Source of the DNA: Maratus speciosus
Taxonomy: Eukaryota; Arthropoda; Arachnida; Araneae; Salticidae
DNA length: 64,000 bases
Assembly (NCBI GenBank): GCA_963932465.1
Contig: OZ010794.1
Location: 212,487,748 to 212,551,747, forward strand
Reading direction: 5' to 3'
Below, piece by piece: positions 32,531 through 44,084 of this stretch. The notes beneath the pieces are model-generated. The model was not told where the DNA came from, did not search any database, and saw nothing but the letters and a program-made list of their open reading frames with translations. Position 1 is the stretch's first letter; the number at the start of each line of letters is the position of its first letter. Made by a program: the position numbers and the translations under genes.

Positions 32531-32810
32531 CCGTGAGTTAGAGCGTTGACAGACGGACAAGCAAACCGAATTCATAAAAACCTTTCACCTTTCTTGGAAA
32601 GTGTTAAAAATAAATCGCTGAAATGGACGCATAGTGAACGAATATAAAAACGATGAAAATATAAGCAATATTTGAACTTAAAAACAGATATTCTGAGGGC
32701 ATAACAAGGATGCAAATACCGGAAGGACAAGTTTTCAAAACTGTAATGTATCACTTTATTTAAATATAGATATAAGAATTTTCAATTTATTTAATCACAG
32801 AATTAATGCC

Positions 32811-33029
32811 TTAACACCTTGAAGGGCACCGATATATTATACATACCAGTTAATTTTAATTCCCAAAGGACACATTGGCACCAGAATCTGAGAATTAAAT
32901 TTTGCTTTATATAACGTACGCGATGAAAAGCTTTTACTTACTTTCATATAAATCTGTTCAGAAATACTGGTGTCATTCAATCATTTTAATATTTTAGCAA
33001 TAGAAGTACTTTGCCGCTCAAAGGGTTAA
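32811..33029. mobile_element. TTAA MITE, GAAGGGCACCG family
   Basis: Begins TTAACACCTTGAAGGGCACC and ends TTGCCGCTCAAAGGGTTAA, 219 bp. It shares length and the internal TACTGGTGTCATT / TTTTAGCAA side with 56589-56807. Confidence 0.75.
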
Positions 33030-33124
33030 GACACATTTTATAAGGATAATTTTTCTGGTCCAAAATGTTAATCGAAATTTACCCAATCGTTAATCACGTT
33101 CTATGTTCAAATAGTTGTCCAACT

Positions 33125-33345
33125 CTCATATAGGTACACACAGCACATTCATAAAATGCCATCAGCTTGAGAATATTTCGCAAAATGTCGAGACAAACTT
33201 AAAGTAGCATGAAACGATACTAACCTACAGATGGTTCAGAGGAGGTCTATAAAAGGTTAAGAATGTCATTAAATGATCAATAGTAAAAAATGTTTGTAAA
33301 CCTCTGGGTTATATCATATTTTATCTAATTAATAAACCGAATTTA
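33125..33345. repeat. Right copy of the segment at 1-194, without the Tigger-like insert
   Basis: Matches 1-194 and continues unbroken through GGGTTATATCATATTTTATC. The TA at 33317-33318 is the empty counterpart of the insertion at 195-1371. Confidence 0.75.
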
Positions 33346-33375
33346 AACCCTCCTAACACGATTCATCTATATAGG

Positions 33376-33860
33376 GTGTTCACTCTCAACAGTGTTCAAT
33401 GGCTAAATCCTAAACCGTTAGTTATAGACATATAGTTTCAATTACAAAAAATGTTTTAAATGAGGTAAAAAAGTATATTAAAAACGATTTGAGTCAATAA
33501 AAACTTTTCTAAAAAAATTACGAAATTTAAATTTTTATACGGATCCCCGGTCCTATAAGTTATGTTTAGTAAATTTTTCCTGTTACACTGACAAGTAAGA
33601 CATAAAGTCTCGTTATTCTAAGATTAAAATTTACTTAGTAATATCTGTTTAAAGTTGGAGCATATCTTTTTATGCAAATTAGGGATCATTCACAAATTTA
33701 GCAGAAATATAATTTTGTAAGATATAATTAAAAAAAAATGGTGGAGAGTAAAGTTTACATTGTAATGTAAATTTAAAATCTTTAATCATTCTGACATATA
33801 ATTGAAAAATATATAAATGGTAATAAACCTATAAGGGAAAAAAAAACAGAATTTTTTTTA
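33376..33860 (-). mobile_element. Truncated copy of the long-TIR element
   Basis: AGGGTGTTCACTCTCAACAG and the following 450 bp match the reverse complement of about 7620-8087, including ACGAAATTTAAATTTTTATA and GGTCCTATAAGTTAT. The opposite terminus is absent. The 111-codon minus-strand frame at 33782-34117 starts beyond it and ends in it. Confidence 0.75.
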
Positions 33861-35325
33861 AATAAAATGATGAAAATGAACAGCCTCAACTCTTTACAAA
33901 ATGCAAGGATGAGATTCCTCCGACCCAAATGAACGTTTGCTACCACTAAATTGTAATAGTTTTTCTCGCCGTACTTAAAGACAGAATTTCTGATATTTAA
34001 TAAAGCAAAGAAGCCCAATAAAGTAGCCCTAATAAAGTAGCCCAATGTTTTCACATTGGATAATTTGGCATGATACTGACGATAACGTAGCAGTAGATGA
34101 GAAATTTGAAACCGCATGTCTTAAGAATGCATAGTATTCTTAAACCTTCAACAAATTATTTTTTTTATGTACATGGAAGAGAAACATTTTCATCGCATTT
34201 TGAAACAAGCCGCATAATAAATAAATATATAAATAAACAGTCAAGTGCGAGTATTACACGCGCACCCTCGAGTATTACACGAGAGTTCCGTACAATAACA
34301 TGTGAATTAGTAAGTGTATTATTAAAAAAAAACCGTTGCTAAAAGAAAACTAAGACTTTGTAAAAACTATACAACGTAGGGTTGGGTAAAGCTGTATATA
34401 CTAGAAAACTATAAATGGATATACAATGAAAATTCAAAGATATATGGAACCTAAATAATATCAAATATAGCTATTCTGTATAACTCTTTTTTCAATTTTA
34501 TCCTAATCTGTTTAAAATGAACCTAATTCGCTGCTGACAATAAAAGCAGTGCATATGTAAACTTGGTTTGGCATTTCACAAACCTAAATTTAGCGTAGTA
34601 ATAATCTTTTCTTTTTATGGTGTAGCTAAAGCAAAACCCTTGTTCAAAATTTAATTTTAGCATTGTGCATCAGGCGAATAATTCTCGACGAAAACAGTGG
34701 TATTGAAAATAACTTTTTTATTATTCTTGATTACCCTGATTTTTAGTAAACTATAATTTAAAGGTCATTGCCACGTCGATTTATTGTTCCCAGAATACAG
34801 ATACTTAGCTTAGTTTTTCTTAGCGCATGACTCAGAAGCCTATCGCTCCATTTCGATACCGAAGTGAGGTATTGGATTCTTTTTTAATGACAGAGTGGTA
34901 CGCTTCAGGGAAATTTTCAGGACAAATATCTGTAATTTTTTATAGAAAAATAAATCTAGGTTAAACGCGCAAAATTACATCTTACTTAAGAAGAAATTTT
35001 CTACAAGAAAATACGTGTACCGAAGAATTTCCTGGTTTTGAAATTTCAGGACACGTACGACCATTGTAATATTTCTTTAGCCTATCGTTGTGTCCGACGC
35101 CCTTGTCAAAAGTACCATTCTAGTAAATGCTATGGACAAAGGTACGCTCTGAATCTTTAGTTCAATTTACGATAACCGGGTAAGCGAAATTCAAACAAAA
35201 AATCGATTTATACTTTTTTATATCTTTAAATAGTTTAAACTTTTGTCTTTTCAACGATGTATTGCGCGTGTTTATATATATATATATAGGAAAAAAATGT
35301 TAGATTTTTTCATTTTTTCTAAGAG
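33861..35325. other. Unannotated stretch
   Basis: No gene supported. GAGTATTACACG is duplicated near 34250 and 34270. A TA run sits at about 35274-35288. TTGGATAATTTGGCATGATA near 34056-34080 is an isolated copy of the arm motif of the 43485-43790 foldback. Confidence 0.4.
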
Positions 35326-35510
35326 CACTTCACACCAGTGGGCTACTTTTTTAAAATACAGATTTCTTGATTGGAACCCCTTTTCTGAAGTGGTAAAATT
35401 CCCATTGCCTTTATTAATATGTTACTAAATGAGGCGAACTTTCCTATTTCAAAAAAGTGGTGCCAATTAAGAAATCAGAATTAAAGAAAAATAGTCCACT
35501 GGCAACACTG
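35326..35510. mobile_element. Palindromic MITE, CCAGTGGGCTAC family, copy 1
   Basis: Left CACACCAGTGGGCTACTTTT and, inverted from the right, CAGTGTTGCCAGTGGACTAT, then ACAGATTTCTTGATTGG against GTGCCAATTAAGAAATC. Other copies are 43537-43727 and 47390-47581. The CAGTGTTGCC-type end is hAT-like, but no clear 8-bp duplication is seen. Confidence 0.7.
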
Positions 35511-36583
35511 CTTTACATCATTAATTGACTTTTTCTCAAAACTTCGATTTTCCACGTTTGTGTTCCTTTTTTTTCAATATTTAGTAAACTTAAAAACTCG
35601 GATTTTTTAAAATACTTATATTACGTTATAGTGCATACTTTAACATGGGGATTGAATGTTTTGTTGAGAATTATTTATTTTAGGCAGTGAAATCTTACCA
35701 AAAATGCTAATTTAAAAATGTCTTTCAATAAATAATTAATAATTAATTTCTAGTTTCACTTAAAAAGAAAATGGTCTGTTAAAATACGTAAAGCGTGTTA
35801 CTCAAGCTACTCTAAAAAATCTAGACATCTATCTTTCCCCATTTCAGAGAAAAAGGTACATAATATTGGTGTATTTTAACATAACCGAGATAGAGCTTAC
35901 CTTGTCCCCTTAAGAAAGTTTTAATTCATAAAACATTTATAAGCCTTTGACATAAAATGTGTTAACTTATATCACATCGCTTATCCACAGGAAAAGTGAC
36001 ACATCTCAGCATAAGTCAATTTCACAGGAGAGGCAAAAGAAAATTTGCATGATTTTACATTAACATGAAATTATAGTACTGAGCTCGGCTTCCAGGAATA
36101 AAAACATGCATGAAAGCATAAAATCCTTAAGAATGAAGACATAAATGATTTTGGAGGGCTATGTAATTTTACCTCCCCACACAATCCACTCCTCTTCTGT
36201 GGTTAAGAATGGACGTATAGCGTAATGAACCGATTTTCTGTAAAACTAGACGTATGAAGCTTTTTCTGTAGCAAGACACACCTGTAACAGACTTATTAGT
36301 GCAATAAAAAGAAAACTGAATTTTTGCGAGATGTGTCACTTTTCTTGAGACACACATTTCATTAGACTTGTGGCAAATTCTATGTTAATTCCACGCAGAG
36401 GGAAATCTTTAATGACGCACGAACTTGAAAAACCTATCTAAACTCATAATTTTCAAACAAAATGCAGTGGCTTCTACTGTTTTCATTGAAAATCGCCGGC
36501 CAACTAAAATGCAAGATATCTAAAGTAAATCTTAATATTCGTTAAAGAATACGTTTTCTTGAAGTTTTATTGTTATCATTTAC
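35511..36583. other. Unannotated stretch
   Basis: No gene or convincing repeat recognised. A 62-codon minus-strand frame near 36169-36357 has no known features. Confidence 0.35.
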
Positions 36584-36810
36584 TTAACCCATTAATTCTA
36601 GCTCCCGTGATATTCACAGGCTGTGACTTTTATTCAGATTATTCAGATTTATTTGATTCAAACCAATTTTATAAAATAGTGTAATTGGCTTTATTATGGT
36701 ATCATTTTACCTGTCATTAAACAATCTGAACATTTCTTTTTCAAAAAAGTGGTGCCAATAAGAAAGTTGAATATTCAAACCGTAATTTAATGCGACCGTT
36801 AAGGGGTTAA
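36584..36810. mobile_element. TTAA MITE, CTCCCG family, second copy
   Basis: Begins TTAACCCATTAATTCTAGCT and ends TGCGACCGTTAAGGGGTTAA, 227 bp. It matches 8299-8522 throughout, including CTCCCGTGATATTCAC, ATTTGATTCAAACCA and AAAAGTGGTGCCAATAAG. Confidence 0.82.
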
Positions 36811-37268
36811 AAATGATCCAATACAAGTACACAAGAATTGTGAATTTTTCAAGTTTTTATGAAATATCCTTTAGCATTTGCGTTCGCTTCAGGATTTTTT
36901 AAATTAAAAAGTACCGAATTGATACCAGATATTCTGAATAGTAATTTTTGCTTTATTTAACCACAGGCATTGTGTACACAAAGTGTTTCTTTTATTGGGG
37001 ATTTCCGGTATGGATTTGGATTTGGAGAGGGGAGGGGGTTATCATGAAATGGTCTACCATCCCCGGGAATAACAGATCTGAGCTCCGACACAAAAATGGC
37101 AGCTGTCATAAGCGGAATTTTTTTCCAGATTTTATACGGTCCCTTAAATTTGAAATCCTTAATATCCCTTAAATCCCTTTCAATTTTCCAACTGTGTTTT
37201 GTTTCTCTTCTTTTTACAAATTTTCTGAAAGTAATTGATTAAAAATATATATAAAGGCTAGAAAATTT
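36811..37268. other. Unannotated stretch
   Basis: No gene. A purine-rich GGAGAGGGGAGGGGG patch lies near 37023-37038. Confidence 0.35.
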
Positions 37269-38105
37269 GCTTTTGCTCATGTCCGAATGATTCATTCAAA
37301 CAAAAATATCATTCATTCGGTCCATTACTACTTAACCCTTTCAGCGGCAAAGCATTTTAAATGTCATTCATAAGTGTTGAAATAAGTGCATGACATCGGG
37401 ATTTACAAACAAACTTATTTGGAAAAAAGAAAAAGATTATTTCACATACATTTTAAATGTAAAATATTTTACCAAAATTCTGGTACTAGAGTGGCTTTTG
37501 GGAATTAAAATTAAGTTGTTTAATAAACATATGACCGCCCTTAAAGGGTTAAATCTGTTAATTATGCTTCCAAAACAGAAACTCAACTATTAAATTTGCA
37601 CTAAAAAAAAGTAGTAACTTATGCCTTAACATTGAATGCTTAGAACGATTTTAAGAACAAAATTGTGAATATTATATAAGTAAAATTTTTCGAAAAGTGA
37701 ACATTTAATGCGAATTTTATGGTCTGAAAAGTAATAAAATTTCTCTTTTTCCATTTCAAGAAATAATGCGTTTCAAAGTTTCTTCAAGAAATATTTTTAT
37801 AAAAATGCCCTCAAATAGCCATTATCGAAGATTCTATTTGGTAATGTCCATATTGATTTCTTCAGATGGATTTCTAAAATAACTTTGTGTGTGCTTTGCA
37901 AACATAACTTCTGTTCTGAGATTTAGAGATAGAAATTGATTTTTCAGTTATTTTCATTACTTTTGCCAGATGTAATGATACACGATCGATAAATTGTTAA
38001 ATGGTAGCAACACCAGTATAGGTTCAGACATTTCGTTATATCATATTTAGTTATTAAAAATACAGACTTTTTTTCTTAAAAAGTTCTTTATTGTCTGTAT
38101 GGATG
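37269..38105. repeat. Duplicated block A, copy 2
   Basis: Colinear with 2441-3060; contains the extra TTAA MITE at 37332-37552. After the MITE the two copies agree closely until TTCTTTATTGTCTGTATG. Confidence 0.85.
37332..37552. mobile_element. TTAA MITE with a matching empty site in the window
   Basis: Begins TTAACCCTTTCAGCGGCAAA and ends ATGACCGCCCTTAAAGGGTTAA (last 17 bases TTAA-inverted), 221 bp. Block A copy 1 lacks it and reads TTAT at 2504-2507 in place of the duplicated TTAA. Confidence 0.85.
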
Positions 38106-39639
38106 TGTTCTCTGTACGCATCCAACCTAAAATCCAATTTTTCTCACGTTTCGGTTTTCGCAAAAACAACAACAACAAAAATAAATAAATAAATAAATAA
38201 ATAAATATCTTCTTAACAAAAGAAACGATATTTGTATTCTTTTAAAATAGTTCCTTCAAACTGCTTAGATAGATGAGGCCTTTTACGCTTTTCCCTACTA
38301 TTCCCCCCAACTATTTCTGAACAGAAAACTGCATCTTAGTTAATGCTAAATTTTCTAAGATTAAATATCTTAAAGTTAAGGTTGGGGGAAAAGCATAAAT
38401 ATTGGGATCTATAGTATACATATTTGATTTTAGTCCATCAGAATCCATATGTTTCTTTCATTTTTATTTTCCATATTATTAGGAAATTTTAATGTTAAAA
38501 CGAATAAATATGATAAAAAATATTTAATCATATCAGTTCCAAAATAATTCAATCAATAAATAAACCTTGTTATCTAAAATGTGTGCTTAATTAAAATATA
38601 ATTTGAAAAGTGAAAGTATGCTGTTATAATAATAAAGTTCAAAATGGATGGGTTTACTGTATCATATATAAAATATATACTATCATACATCTACATCATA
38701 TATAGATATCTATTGTGAAGAGCATATTGTTATATGCAGCTGAAGGATGGATAAGTGTGCGGACAGGAAGAAAGAAATTAGCAGCAGTGGAATGGATGTC
38801 CTAAGTAGATCATGCAGAATATCAAGATTAGAAATAATAAGAAATGAAAGAATCAAGGTAATGATGAAAATAAAGGGAACCATATTAGATGATATTAAAA
38901 AAAAAATCAATTAATCTGATATGGTCATGTTAAAAGATTGAGTGATGAAAGACTACCCAAAATCGCATTTAATTATAAAACAAACAAGTAAAATAAAATT
39001 TTTGTTTTTAAAGTCAATTCCTACTTAGGTCATCGAAGAAAAATTTAATACAATATCTTAAGGTAATATTAGTTTTTGTTGCATTAAAGTATCTCAGTTT
39101 GTTGATTTTCTATAAGCAAGTAAATCCTATTGGTTTACAATGGAAGTCTATGGAAATTTGGCGAAATATTAGAGATATCATCAAGTTGGCGACAAACTTG
39201 GCGGTATTTGGTGACAGATCAGAGTCCCCCCTATGGTAACCCCCTTACAGATATGAAGATGCATTAAGTGCTGTTCGATAACCAATGTCCGCCATTTTTT
39301 CTTCCATATAAAACTAAAATTAATTAATTGAAATTTGATTAATGAAATAATATTTGAAAAAACTGTATTAACATCAAATGTCATCCAGTACAAGTTTAAA
39401 AAAATTTATTTCAACTTGATAGGATGAATAATATGTATTTTATTAACGATTGAAAATTTGAACAAGATATATATATATATAGGGAGAGTGTGAAATAATA
39501 GTAGGAATTGCAAAAGGAAACGCGGAAGATAAAGAAAGAACTGGAAGGATGATAGTGAAAAGGCGATGAGGGATAGAGGTCTGGAAGAAGGATAGTCCCT
39601 TGATCTAATTCTAAATCCATGGTTCAAACTTTAAGGGAT
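38106..39639. other. Unannotated stretch with a microsatellite
   Basis: (CAA)n and (AAAT)n repeats at about 38166-38206. An imperfect palindrome, CCCCCCAACTA near 38305 against TTAAGGTTGGGGG near 38390, may be a decayed MITE. No gene supported; minus-strand frames near 39406-39627 overlap a purine-rich stretch and lack any family. Confidence 0.4.
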
Positions 39640-40307
39640 ATAGGAATTTATATGTGCAAGTGACGCGTTGAGGTACAAATACCAGGGAGGCAATTTGGCC
39701 TTTTTTTATTTCAAAATTTCTCATTCATACCAGAAAATTCCTATAATATTCTTTTCTTTATTTAACCCTCTCGAAACGGTACTCCTTACACAAAATTTAT
39801 TTGTGTGGCACCGCTTTTTTTTAGACAGGTCACTTTACTTTTAAAATACAAACGAATGCTTTAATTAAAAATGACAAATATTAATTTTATTTATTAATGG
39901 TGCCAAAAGTAAATTCCACATGCACCTTTTGACGATGCATATATGCATCACCCGTCCCGAAAGGGTTAAAACCATTTCATGATTACATAAAGAAAAAAAT
40001 CTTCTTTGAGAATTTCCGGTATGAAATCGGAATTTCTTAATTAAAAAAACAAACTAAAATATATCAAGCACAGGAAATACATAAAAGAAATAGAAATGAA
40101 TTTTTTTTTTTTTTTTATTCGAAAATTTTGATTTTACACCGGAAATTTTCAAGGAAGATTTTTTTTTTTTCATCTGTCTCAAACAAAAAAAAGAATAGTA
40201 TAAGGAATTTTCTAGTATGAATGAAAAAATTTGAATTAAAAAAGGGCCAAATTGGCCCCCTGGTGTTTGTATCCCAACGCGTCACTTGCAACAGTACATT
40301 CCTATAC
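39640..40307. mobile_element. Foldback element with TGCAAGTGACGCGTTG arms, carrying a nested MITE
   Basis: The left arm has GTGCAAGTGACGCGTTGAGG, then AATACCAGG-GGCAATTTGGCC. The right arm is its inverse, GGCCAAATTGGCCCCCTGG then CAACGCGTCACTTGCA. Inner arms also pair (ATTCATACCAGAAAATTCCT with AGGAATTTTCTAGTATGAAT). TATAGGAAT lies outside both arms. The loop is occupied by the TTAA MITE at 39762-39969. Confidence 0.7.
39762..39969. mobile_element. TTAA MITE nested in the foldback element
   Basis: Begins TTAACCCTCTCGAAACGG and ends CACCCGTCCCGAAAGGGTTAA (208 bp in all). Confidence 0.8.
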
Positions 40308-40409
40308 ATGTTAGATTGTTACAGTGTCCTGTTCCAACCCTTAAAATTTGTAATATGAATTTAGAATCACCCTGTATATAATTAAATGAATTAGGATATT
40401 AAACAAAAC

Positions 40410-40935
40410 AGGGGCTACCCAACGTATACGTTATACATAAATTTGAAGATGATGCAAAAAAAAATCACATAAATAAAAAAAAATATTTTTTATTTTTACA
40501 TATTTTTTAAATTTATGAATAAAGTATACGTTGGACAGCAAGTTCTATTTTGTTTAACACCTTAACAGTGACATTTGTTTTCTTACAAAAAAATTAAAAA
40601 TGGGGCTGGACACCACTTTTTCCATACTAAAATATTTACCTTACTTAATCGAAAAATATCTGACAATCAATAAAGATAAATTTACAGTTACAAATTAGTG
40701 GTATCAAAATGAAGCAAGCAAAGTGTTCTTGCCCAAATCCAGTTCGGGCCACACTGTTAAGGGGTTAATATTCGATTTCACAACGTCAAGTCCTTTATTA
40801 GAGTTTTTTTTTTAATTTATGTGATTTTATTTTTACATCATCTTTACATTTATGAATAAAGTATACGTTTGGCAGCAAGTTCTATTTTGTTTAGTATTCG
40901 ACTTTACAACCTGAAATCCTTAATTATTAATAGAA
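40410..40935. repeat. Local duplication with one MITE-filled and one empty copy
   Basis: ATGAATAAAGTATACGTTGG followed by CAGCAAGTTCTATTTTGTTTA occurs at about 40516-40557 and 40850-40893. After it, one copy continues (beyond the MITE) as TATTCGATTTCACAACGTCA and the other as TATTCGACTTTACAACCTGA. An inverted piece (CGTATACG... CATCATCTT) lies near 40421-40455. Confidence 0.8.
40554..40768. mobile_element. TTAA MITE, ACAGTG family, with adjacent empty copy
   Basis: Begins TTAACACCTTAACAGTG and ends CACTGTTAAGGGGTTAA, 215 bp. The neighbouring duplicate reads TTAG at 40891-40894 where this copy has TTAA-insert-TTAA. Confidence 0.87.
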
Positions 40936-41799
40936 TTAGTTAAAAAAAAATTCTAAATAAATAACAGAAATACTTTCCAAAAGTATATGCACATAAATGC
41001 TTTTAAAACTTTACATAAACATATAGAATACCGTTCTAGCCTAAAATCAATGCTTCTAATTGCAAACAGTGCGAAGTATAAAACTTATAAATTTAATGCC
41101 TTGGGTTTTTATTTTATTTGTTTCCACTACACAGTACAATTTTAATCCCAAAAATATCAGTAATGAGCAAAGAATGAAAAATTATGTTCTTAACTTAGTA
41201 ATTAAATTAGATAAAATACGTTCATATATCTTACTGTTTAATCTGGGATAGTTAATGCCCTATAATAAAGTAAAACAGACAGTAATTATAGTTTTTATTC
41301 TCTTAAATTTAATGATGTAAATTCTAATATTAAGCTAGAGGAAGTGTATTATTTTTTCTACATAGACACTTTTATCCCAGAATTGTTTGTATTGTAATAA
41401 AAATTTCATAGGAATAACGTCTTTGCTTTCAATTATTATGGTACAAGGTTCTATAAAGAATCGTAAATTTCTATCATGGAATCGGATGAATTATAATAAA
41501 ACCGGACCGTATGCCCAAAGGATTTAATGCGATTTATCGTAAAATTTCTTCTGTTACCATATTTATAAAAAGATTTTCTTATAAAATAAAACAAGCGTTA
41601 TATTAAAAAATATATAGTATTCGAAATTCCCTGCGGAGTACACACCCTGTAAAATTTCCCCAGAAATTTACACGTTGCTCAATAAAGTTCCTCAGAAATT
41701 TACACGTTGCTCAATAATTTTTATGTTATATATGTGAAACACGAAATTTGCAAATATCGATAGCTATTGATGACTTTTTTCTGTTCTTTACTTTAAATT
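40936..41799. other. Unannotated stretch
   Basis: No gene. A 28-bp direct duplication beginning AGAAATTTACACGTTGCTCA occurs at about 41664 and 41694. Confidence 0.4.
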
Positions 41800-42460
41800 T
41801 CAAATTTTTTGTTCCATGATTCCGAAATTCGCGATTTTTTTTCTGCGAGCGGTTGTGAATTTAATTTGTTTCCCTCAACCATTTGTCGAAATTCAAGACC
41901 TTTTTCCACGATCGTTTGTTGAAATTCATTTTTTTTTTTTTTTACTGCAACCAATTGCCAAAATTTGCGATTTTTTTCACAGGATCATTTGACGAAATTT
42001 TGGATATTTTTGCTTGATCATTTAACATAATTTGCGAATTTTTCGAATTATCTTTTGACGAAAATATCGATTTTTAGAGCGATTGGTTAATTAAATTCTT
42101 AATTTTTTTTGTAGGATCTTTGAACGAAATTTGCGATTTTTTACCACGACCGATGGATAAATTTTATTTCATTTTGTGACCGATGAACAAATTTTATTTC
42201 ATTTTGTGACCGATGAACAAATTTTATTTCATTTTGTGACCGATGAACAAATTTTATTTCACTCTACGACCAATTATTTAAATATACGATTTTGTTCTTC
42301 AACCAATTAACAAAAGTCGCTGTTTTGTTTCCGCGGTATTTGATAAAATTTGCGATATTTTTCCACGCTGGTTTGAAGAAATTTGCTATTTTTTCCGCGA
42401 CCAAAAAGCGCAATTTTTACTAGACCAATTGGCAACATTCACGATTTTTTTCTGCGATTC
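41800..42460. repeat. Degenerate minisatellite with a younger 30-bp array
   Basis: Roughly a dozen diverged units of about 45-50 bp follow the pattern CGACC-TTGACGAAATTTGCGATTTTTT. Within it, 42148-42270 holds nearly exact 30-bp units (CGATGAACAAATTTTATTTC then ATTTTGTGAC), about four copies, evidence of more recent expansion. Confidence 0.75.
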
Positions 42461-42676
42461 ATTGAAGAATTGATTTTGGAAATTTCCTCAAAAAAAAAGA
42501 AAAAAGAATCTTCTACTCCAACGAAAATGAAATTAGTGGAAGTACCACATGCTTCCGAAATAAGTTAACGTGGCAAAATCTCGAACAAAATTTTTTATTG
42601 TGCAGTATTTTCCTGTTTTGTACGCGGTTTGAGCAAACCCTTACTCTGTTTCAAAGCCTTTCCCGGAAAGAACCTG

Positions 42677-42700
42677 CCCCCCCCCCCCCCCCCGCCCCCC
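42677..42700. repeat. Poly(C) tract
   Basis: Seventeen C, one G, then six C. The glycine-rich minus-strand frame here is an artefact of this run. Confidence 0.85.
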
Positions 42701-43484
42701 AACAAATTCTTGAAATGGCCTCCTTGAATTAAAATAAAGAACCGTGAGGAACTTATTGGAGTTATTAGGTTAAGGCGTTTAATGGATTTTAGACATATCT
42801 TCGTCTTAGCAAGTATAATTACATGATGTTTTATTCGTAGAAACTTCATTTTTTCCGTTCGAGAGACGATTTTGTAATAGACAGTTTTCGTTTTCAAAAG
42901 TTTAGCTGTAATACATATATGCTCTTCAGAGGTGTTCTAGAAAGCGGATGTTTGAAAAGTCATAGAGAAAATGAGATAACGGAATCGGTCTATAACGGAA
43001 TACTGCCTTAAACAGCCAACGCTCATATTCAATATCTTGGAAATATATATGCTGAGACCTGTTTAAAACTGATATTTTCATCAATCTCTTGAAATTTCGT
43101 ACTCGAAGTGTTAACTTTTCTTCAATCCTTGAATCTGTAAATAATTTTCGCTCGTGGGGGAGGTCGTGCACTCGGGACTGCTCCTTTGACTATGGACTAT
43201 GCCGCTACCCTAAAAGGAAACTCCTCCCCTCCAAGAAAGTTCTGAAATGGACTCCAGCTTTTTTGATGCGCATGGCTTTTAGCAAACTTGTCAAACGATC
43301 AGAATAATTCCTTCGGTCTGAACGGGTGATTTTATTATTAGATTTGCACGGTGTTATGTTATAAAATTAATTAAATTAATTATAGTGTGATTCTACGCAA
43401 ATGGGCCATAATGATGAAATTGTGGGATATTTAAATTTTTTCAAGAGGAAAACTTAAGGTATTTTTTTTTTTAATTGCAGTTCT

Positions 43485-43790
43485 GACATGGTTTTATCAT
43501 ATCGTCCATACCATGTCAAACTCTCCTGAATGAAAACAATGTTGCCAGTGGGCTACTTTTTGTAAATTCAGATTTTTTGTTTGACACCACTTTTCTGAAA
43601 AGGTAAAATTCATTTTTTTCCGGCCATAATTAACTTGCCATTAAAAAAAGCGAATTTTACTATTTCAAAAAAGTGGTGCCATTCAAGATATCTGAATTAA
43701 AAAAAAAAGTAACCCACAAGCAGCACTCTTTTTGATATCGGATAATTTGACATGATATCGACGATATTAGCTCATAAAATTGAAGCATTA
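43485..43790. repeat. Foldback element around a nested MITE
   Basis: ATCATATCGTCCATACCATG then TCAAACTCTCC on the left pairs with GGATAATTTGACATGATATC then GACGATATTAG on the right. The 43537-43727 palindrome sits between. A single arm of the same family occurs near 34060. Confidence 0.6.
43537..43727. mobile_element. Palindromic MITE, CCAGTGGGCTAC family, copy 2
   Basis: CAATGTTGCCAGTGGGCTAC on the left and AGTAACCCACAAGCAGCACT on the right; inner TTTGACACCACTTTTCTGA pairs with CAAAAAAGTGGTGCCATTC. Confidence 0.72.
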
Positions 43791-43959
43791 ATTAAAACAC
43801 GTACTTGAAACAAATTTTTAAATTTATAAAATAACATTTCCTCATATACAATTACTACCATCTAAAAATGTAAAAAATATCATTTCTTACTGAAATATTT
43901 ATATCTTTTTTTTTCACTTCTGTCTTTTAAACGAACACACAAAATATTATTTCTATATA

Positions 43960-43990
<31 letters not shown>

Positions 43991-44084
43991 GTAAGCACAT
44001 GCAATTTGTATTTGGCAAAAAAGTTTGCAACTCATATTTCAGATCATTCCCACACTAATTAACAATTCTGGATATTAGAGATAG
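43791..44084. other. Unannotated stretch with poly(T)
   Basis: About 26 T near 43966-43990. No gene. Confidence 0.45.

Noticed and set aside
42595..42897. 100-codon minus-strand frame with a glycine run
   Set aside because: The glycines come from the poly(C) tract at 42677; nothing else in it is recognisable.
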